Made by a program: the position numbers and the translations under genes. Shown here piece after piece: positions 60,701 through 64,000 of a DNA stretch of 64,000 nt; positions within the stretch are counted from its first letter, which is position 1, and each line of letters opens with the position of its first letter. The stretch covers positions 496,001 to 560,000 of the forward strand of contig NZ_NPGA01000015.1 of NCBI RefSeq assembly GCF_002259485.1, written 5' to 3'. This DNA is from Rhodococcus sp. 14-1411-2a (lineage in GTDB: Bacteria; Actinomycetota; Actinomycetes; Mycobacteriales; Mycobacteriaceae). Under the pieces are notes generated by a model that did not search any database, was not told the DNA's origin, and was given only the letters and a program-made list of their open reading frames with translations.

Positions 60701-60762
60701 GAGTGTCCACTATTCGGTTCGGCGAACGGGATTCCGCTTCTCGATGAGAATTGTGGACACTC
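60701..60762. repeat. 62-bp inverted-repeat element between dapC and the LysE gene
   Basis: The perfect 10-base arms GAGTGTCCAC (60701-60710) and GTGGACACTC (60753-60762) extend inward with one mismatch (GTGTCCACTATTC against GTGTCCACAATTC). Inside lies another palindrome, GTTCG-G-CGAAC (60717-60727). It could fold as a cruciform, act as a terminator, or be a small dispersed repeat. Confidence 0.65.
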
Positions 60763-60805
60763 ACGTCAGTTGGACCCAACTCGAACCGGGTGTTCTCATG
60801 TACCC

Positions 60806-61423
60806 ATGACCCTCAGCCTGCTGCTCAGCTTCGCCGGTGTGTGCTTTCTGCTGGCGATTCTGCCCGGGCCCGATTCGTTTCTGGTGCTGCGTTACAGCAT
60901 CGGCGGTCTCAAGCCCGGGATCGCGGCGGCGATGGGCGTCGCGATCGGTGGACTGTTCTGGGCGGTGCTGGTAGCCGTCGGGCTGGCGGCGATCGTCGAG
61001 CAATCCGCGACCGCGTATCGCGTCGTCCAGATTCTCGGCGGACTGTATCTGCTGTACCTGGGCGTGAAGGCTTTCCGTGCCCGACGGAAGAACAAGGTGG
61101 CCGGTGAGCCGCTGGTGCCTGTCGCTGCGTCTGCGTGGTCGGCGTTCGGCGCCGGAGTTCTCTCGTGCGCGCTCAATCCCAAGGTCGGGCTGTTCTACCT
61201 CGCAGTGGTGCCGCAGTTCCTCACTGTGGTCACCTTCACCGGTGCCATGACGCTCGGGCTGGTCGAGGTGGTGGTGGCCGCTCTGGTGATGGGAGTGTTC
61301 TCCGTTCTCGCCTCACGTGCGGTGGCTCTGCTGAGCAGGCCCGCGGTGACCGACTGGCTGGACCGCATCAGCGCCGGATTCCTGGTCGCGCTCGGCATCG
61401 GAACTGTCGGGTCCGCCGCCTAA
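60806..61423 (+). CDS. LysE family amino acid exporter
   Basis: This 205-residue inner-membrane exporter of the LysE/RhtB family has five to six membrane segments. The N-terminal signature is LLSFAGVCFLLAILPGPDSFLVLRYSIGGLKPGIAAAMGVAIGG, then ILGGLYLLYLGVKAFRARR and GVLSCALNPKVGLFYLAVVPQFL. A neutral amino acid or homoserine-lactone-type substrate is usual; it is not known here. ATG 60806 fits the family start. It has no good Shine-Dalgarno sequence. Confidence 0.9.
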   Translation: MTLSLLLSFAGVCFLLAILPGPDSFLVLRYSIGGLKPGIAAAMGVAIGGLFWAVLVAVGLAAIVEQSATAYRVVQILGGLYLLYLGVKAFRARRKNKVAGEPLVPVAASAWSAFGAGVLSCALNPKVGLFYLAVVPQFLTVVTFTGAMTLGLVEVVVAALVMGVFSVLASRAVALLSRPAVTDWLDRISAGFLVALGIGTVGSAA

Positions 61424-61436
61424 CGGAGCGCGCCGA

Positions 61437-61904
61437 TCACGGCTCGAGGTCCGGCTCGCCCACGTCCCAGCCGCCGCGTCGGATGCGCAGGATGTAGACC
61501 AGTTCGTTGCTGCCGAACGCTTCGACGGTGGTGAAGCGTTTGGGCTCCGTGTTGACCTCGGGATTGCGTGCGTGCGCTTCCTCGTAGAGCTGAGTGGCTC
61601 GAAGATCGGCCAACTCCACACGGGTCCAGAAGTCGTCGGACTGCACCGAGTAGACCAGCCTGGGCGCGCCGTCGGTGACGTGTGCGATGTCGATGTCGTC
61701 ATCGTCGGAATCGGAGTCCTCGAGGTCCAGGTCGAGGTCGTCCTGGGAATCGGTGTCCTGCTCGGCGTCGGTTCCGATCAGATAGACACCCGCCTGCAGG
61801 TCACCGGCGGCGACCGTCATGTACTCGGCGTAGTCGCCGGTGTCGATTCCGTCCACGTCCATGTATGTACGGTAGCCATGTGCTGCTTCGTTCACTGAAC
61901 CCAC
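61437..61904 (-). CDS. Unknown acidic protein
   Basis: This acidic protein of up to 155 residues is of unknown family. It has an N-terminal domain (MDVDGIDTGDYAEYMTVAAGDLQAGVYLIGTD) and a low-complexity Asp-rich linker (about 48-72, DLDLDLEDSDSDDDDIDI). A C-terminal domain reads RLVYSVQSDDFWTRVELADL, FTTVEAFGSNELVYILRIRR. The start could be GTG 61904, GTG 61895 or ATG 61862; the first two overlap the divergent fadD36 start. It ends 13 bases from the LysE gene stop. Confidence 0.6.
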   Translation of the reverse strand: MGSVNEAAHGYRTYMDVDGIDTGDYAEYMTVAAGDLQAGVYLIGTDAEQDTDSQDDLDLDLEDSDSDDDDIDIAHVTDGAPRLVYSVQSDDFWTRVELADLRATQLYEEAHARNPEVNTEPKRFTTVEAFGSNELVYILRIRRGGWDVGEPDLEP

Positions 61905-63280
61905 TCGCCGTTGCGCGGGGAGACGACATTCCCGACGCCATCACGATCGACGGAGTCTCGCTCTCCCGTGCCGACATCCTGGGCGCGGCGACGTCCGTGG
62001 CCGAACGCATCTCGCGTGCCGACCGACTGGCGGTCTACGCGACGCCGTCGGTGAAGACGGTGCTCGCTGTTGTGGGTGCACTCATCGCCGGTGTCACCGT
62101 GGTGCCGGTTCCGCCCGACGCCGGGGTGGCCGAACGTGAGCACATCCTCCACGACTCGGGCGCGCAGGCGTGGCTCGGTGAAGCGCCGCCGGACACCTCC
62201 GGACTCGAGGTCCTGCCGGTGCGTCAGCATGCACGGTCGTGGCACAGCTACCCCGAACCGCAACCGTCCTCGGTCGCGTTCGTGCTCTACACCTCCGGTA
62301 CCACCGGCCCGCCGAAAGGCGTGTTGATTTCTCGCAGTGCCATCGCGGCCGGGCTCGACGCGTTGGCGCAGGCCTGGGCCTGGACATCGAGAGACACTGT
62401 GGTGCAGGGACTTCCGTTGTTCCACGTGCACGGTCTCATCCTCGGCGTCCTCGGCCCCCTGCGAGTGGGCAGCCCGCTGATCCACACCGGGAAGCCGACG
62501 CCGGAGCTCTACGCGGCAGCGCGCGGATCCCTGTACTTCGGGGTGCCGACCGTATGGTCGCGTGTCGCCGCGGACCAGGCGTCGGCCCGCGCCCTTGCCG
62601 GTGCCCGACTGCTGGTTTCCGGTAGTGCGCCGCTCCCGGTCCCGGTGTTCGAGAAGCTACGTGAACTCACCGGCCAGGCCCCGATCGAGCGATACGGCAT
62701 GAGTGAAACCCTCATCACCATCAGCACCCGCGCCGACGGGGAGCGTCGAGCAGGCTCGGTGGGACTGCCGGTCGCAGGCGTCGAGACCCGGCTGCGCGGT
62801 GAGAAGGGTGAAATCCTGCCGCACGACGGCGAATCCATCGGAGCGTTGCAGATCCGCTGCCCCATGCTGTTCGACGGCTACCTGAACAACCCGGACGCGA
62901 CGGCGAAGACCTTCACCGAGGACGGGTGGTTCGACACCGGAGACGTCGCTCTCATCGAGCCCGACGGCTTCCACCGAATCGTGGGACGAGCCTCGACCGA
63001 TCTGATCAAGTCCGGCGGCTATCGCGTCGGCGCAGGGGAGATCGAGACGGTGTTGCTGGGGCATCCGAGCGTCGACGAGGTGGCCGTGGTCGGTGTGCCC
63101 GACGACGACCTCGGCCAGCGCATCGTGGCGTACGTCGTCGGCACCGATGTGGAGGATCGGGTGCTGATAGATCTGGTGGCCACCGAGCTCTCGATTCACA
63201 AGCGGCCCCGCGAGATTCGAGTGGTCGACTCTCTCCCACGCAACGCGATGGGCAAGGTCCAGAAGAAGTTGCTCGGCTGA
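61880..63280 (+). CDS. fadD36: Acyl-CoA synthetase, FadD36-like
   Basis: This 466-residue member of the AMP-forming acyl/aryl-CoA ligase superfamily activates carboxylic acids as CoA thioesters. The P-loop is FVLYTSGTTGPPKGVLIS, followed by GLPLFHVHGLILGVLGPL, YGMSETLITISTRADGERRAGSVGLP, GWFDTGDVALIEPDGFHRIVGR, and the catalytic lysine region LPRNAMGKVQKKLLG. The N-terminus LLRSLNPLAVARGDD and the short length match FadD36 (Rv1193), not MenE. The substrate is unknown. GTG 61880 is the family-like start. It overlaps the possible 5' end of the divergent acidic-protein gene. Confidence 0.85.
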   Translation: MLLRSLNPLAVARGDDIPDAITIDGVSLSRADILGAATSVAERISRADRLAVYATPSVKTVLAVVGALIAGVTVVPVPPDAGVAEREHILHDSGAQAWLGEAPPDTSGLEVLPVRQHARSWHSYPEPQPSSVAFVLYTSGTTGPPKGVLISRSAIAAGLDALAQAWAWTSRDTVVQGLPLFHVHGLILGVLGPLRVGSPLIHTGKPTPELYAAARGSLYFGVPTVWSRVAADQASARALAGARLLVSGSAPLPVPVFEKLRELTGQAPIERYGMSETLITISTRADGERRAGSVGLPVAGVETRLRGEKGEILPHDGESIGALQIRCPMLFDGYLNNPDATAKTFTEDGWFDTGDVALIEPDGFHRIVGRASTDLIKSGGYRVGAGEIETVLLGHPSVDEVAVVGVPDDDLGQRIVAYVVGTDVEDRVLIDLVATELSIHKRPREIRVVDSLPRNAMGKVQKKLLG

Positions 63281-63287
63281 CAACCCC

Positions 63288-63317
63288 TTGACGCCATAGG
63301 TTAGGCATGCCTATTGT
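63288..63317 (+). promoter_or_regulatory. Promoter overlapped by an IdeR/DtxR-like iron box
   Basis: TTGACG (63288-63293) and TATTGT (63312-63317), 18 bases apart, form a good sigma-A promoter. Between and over them lies ATAGGTTAGGCATGCCTAT (63296-63314). It agrees with the IdeR/DtxR consensus at about 14 of 19 positions and contains the perfect palindrome TAGGCATGCCTA. Iron-loaded IdeR would block this promoter. Transcription would begin near 63324, right at the downstream ATG. Confidence 0.75.
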
Positions 63318-63325
63318 TTCCGGTC

Positions 63326-64000
63326 ATGACCGCACCTGCGCGTGAATCGGCCGCCGCTTTCGCTATCGGAGCACACCGACCGGAGGCAACCATCATCGAG
63401 GCGGCGACGCGTCGTGAGTTCCTCATCGGCAGCGTTGCCCTCGCTGCGTTGATCGCCGGCTGCGGTAGCGGTGAGGAGCAGGCCACGGGCGACGGGACGG
63501 CAGGGGACGGCTATCCCCGCACGATCGTCGACGATGCGGGTGAGTCCGTCGTGATCGACCGTCGACCACAGCGGGTTGCCTGTGTGGCCAACCTGTGGGA
63601 TCTCGATACGGTACTTGCGCTCGGGGTCGTCCCCGTGCAGTTCGGGGTGCGCGAGGGCTTCGCCGAGATGATCGGCGCACCGAACAGATCATGGGAGTGG
63701 CACGAGAACGCCCTCGCCGAACTCGGTGGGACGAGTGAGCGGATCTCCCTCGGTGAGTCGATCGACACCGAGCGCATCGCAGCCGCCCAACCCGATCTCA
63801 TCATCGGCGACGACGGGGTGGCCGATTCCCGTTCTCAGCTCGAATCGCTTGCCCCGGTGGTGCAGATCGCGTCGTTCGATTGGCGGGCCAACCTCGAGCT
63901 GATCGGCGACGCACTCGACCGGCGAGATCGCGCCGACGAGCTCATCGCGGACACCGACGCCAGGATGTCCGCCGCGCTCGAAGGGCTCGACGTCGGCGGT
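63326..64000 (+). CDS. Iron-siderophore ABC transporter binding lipoprotein (3' end outside window)
   Basis: The 225 codons seen encode a substrate-binding protein of the FecB/FhuD type. A twin-arginine-like lipoprotein signal TRREFLIGSVALAALIAGCG anchors it outside the membrane. The domain begins YPRTIVDDAGESVVIDRRPQRVACVANLWDLDTVLALGVVPV and continues IAAAQPDLIIGDDGVADS, LESLAPVVQIASF. It would bind ferric siderophores for an ABC importer. The first ATG (63326) lies at the predicted transcript start and gives a 30-residue extension before the signal. A GGAGG at 63382 precedes two ATC codons, which may mark another start. It is cut by the window end. Confidence 0.9.
   Translation, partial: MTAPARESAAAFAIGAHRPEATIIEAATRREFLIGSVALAALIAGCGSGEEQATGDGTAGDGYPRTIVDDAGESVVIDRRPQRVACVANLWDLDTVLALGVVPVQFGVREGFAEMIGAPNRSWEWHENALAELGGTSERISLGESIDTERIAAAQPDLIIGDDGVADSRSQLESLAPVVQIASFDWRANLELIGDALDRRDRADELIADTDARMSAALEGLDVGG

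Noticed and set aside
1..64000. tRNA, rRNA, CRISPR arrays, insertion sequences, prophage or plasmid-transfer genes
   Set aside because: I looked for them in the gaps and among the proteins and saw none. A covariance-model scan could still reveal a small RNA.

Overview
This is a 64 kb chromosomal window of a high-GC, mycolate-bearing actinobacterium, most likely Rhodococcus or a close relative. Three lines of evidence support this. The window carries an antigen-85-type mycolyltransferase, a PimE-type mannosyltransferase, mycothiol (mshB) and F420 (fbiC) genes, and a lipid-droplet protein gene. Its gene order also follows two remembered blocks of the Mycobacterium tuberculosis chromosome: Rv1099c-Rv1112 (glpX, DUF4245, xseB, xseA, lipid-droplet protein, ispH, DUF6542, ychF) and Rv1157c-Rv1193 (Ala/Pro-rich secreted proteins, pimE, pterin dehydratase, mutT2, typA, lpqW, mshB, fbiC, fdxC, dapC, fadD36). 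These assignments come from sequence motifs and memory of the family, not from a database search. I saw no rRNA, tRNA, CRISPR array, insertion sequence or prophage.

Left part (1-24.9 kb). The start of glpX is cut by the window edge. A DUF4245 gene, xseB/xseA coupled to a lipid-droplet protein, and ispH with a strong terminator follow. Then come DUF6542 and rmuC, and the SbcCD nuclease pair. After an AI-2E family permease lies an alkylation-repair pair (AdaA-AlkA fusion plus Ogt). cstA with its small partner ybdD follows, with a CRP-like site upstream of cstA. A ROK repressor is divergent from the Entner-Doudoroff genes edd and eda. An SDR/XRE-MmyB divergent pair, a dispanin-like membrane protein, ychF, and a DUF1801 gene behind a hairpin-rich leader complete this part.

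Middle part (24.9-44.3 kb) is the accessory, lineage-specific section. It holds a methyltransferase, a polysaccharide pyruvyl transferase and a GT2 glycosyltransferase. Next are a winged-helix protein with a metallophosphoesterase, a GlcD-type FAD oxidase, two unknown membrane proteins, an SDR, an amylosucrase-like GH13 enzyme, a mycolyltransferase, and VOC and SRPBCC proteins. A PE-PPE/cutinase-like hydrolase, an atypical WS/DGAT-like acyltransferase and an Asp-box propeller protein follow. The section ends with a cluster in which two related secreted proteins flank a TerD protein and a Tat-exported DUF1906 protein.

Right part (44.5-64 kb) is a conserved envelope and cofactor block. It includes pimE and lpqW (phosphatidylinositol mannoside/lipomannan branch), mutT2, typA, mshB, udgB, a bacterial-PH-domain pair, fbiC, a 7Fe ferredoxin, dapC, a LysE exporter and fadD36. 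It ends in the beginning of an iron-siderophore binding lipoprotein gene whose promoter overlaps an IdeR/DtxR-like box.

The genome is compact. Many neighbours overlap by four bases (ATGA or GTGA), and several convergent genes overlap at their 3' ends. Clear intrinsic-terminator-like hairpins lie at 4409, 24843, 40676 and 43336. The most unusual structures are the 33-bp tandem repeats before fbiC, the hairpin-rich leader before the DUF1801 gene, the 62-bp inverted-repeat element after dapC, and the secreted-protein/TerD/DUF1906 cluster.
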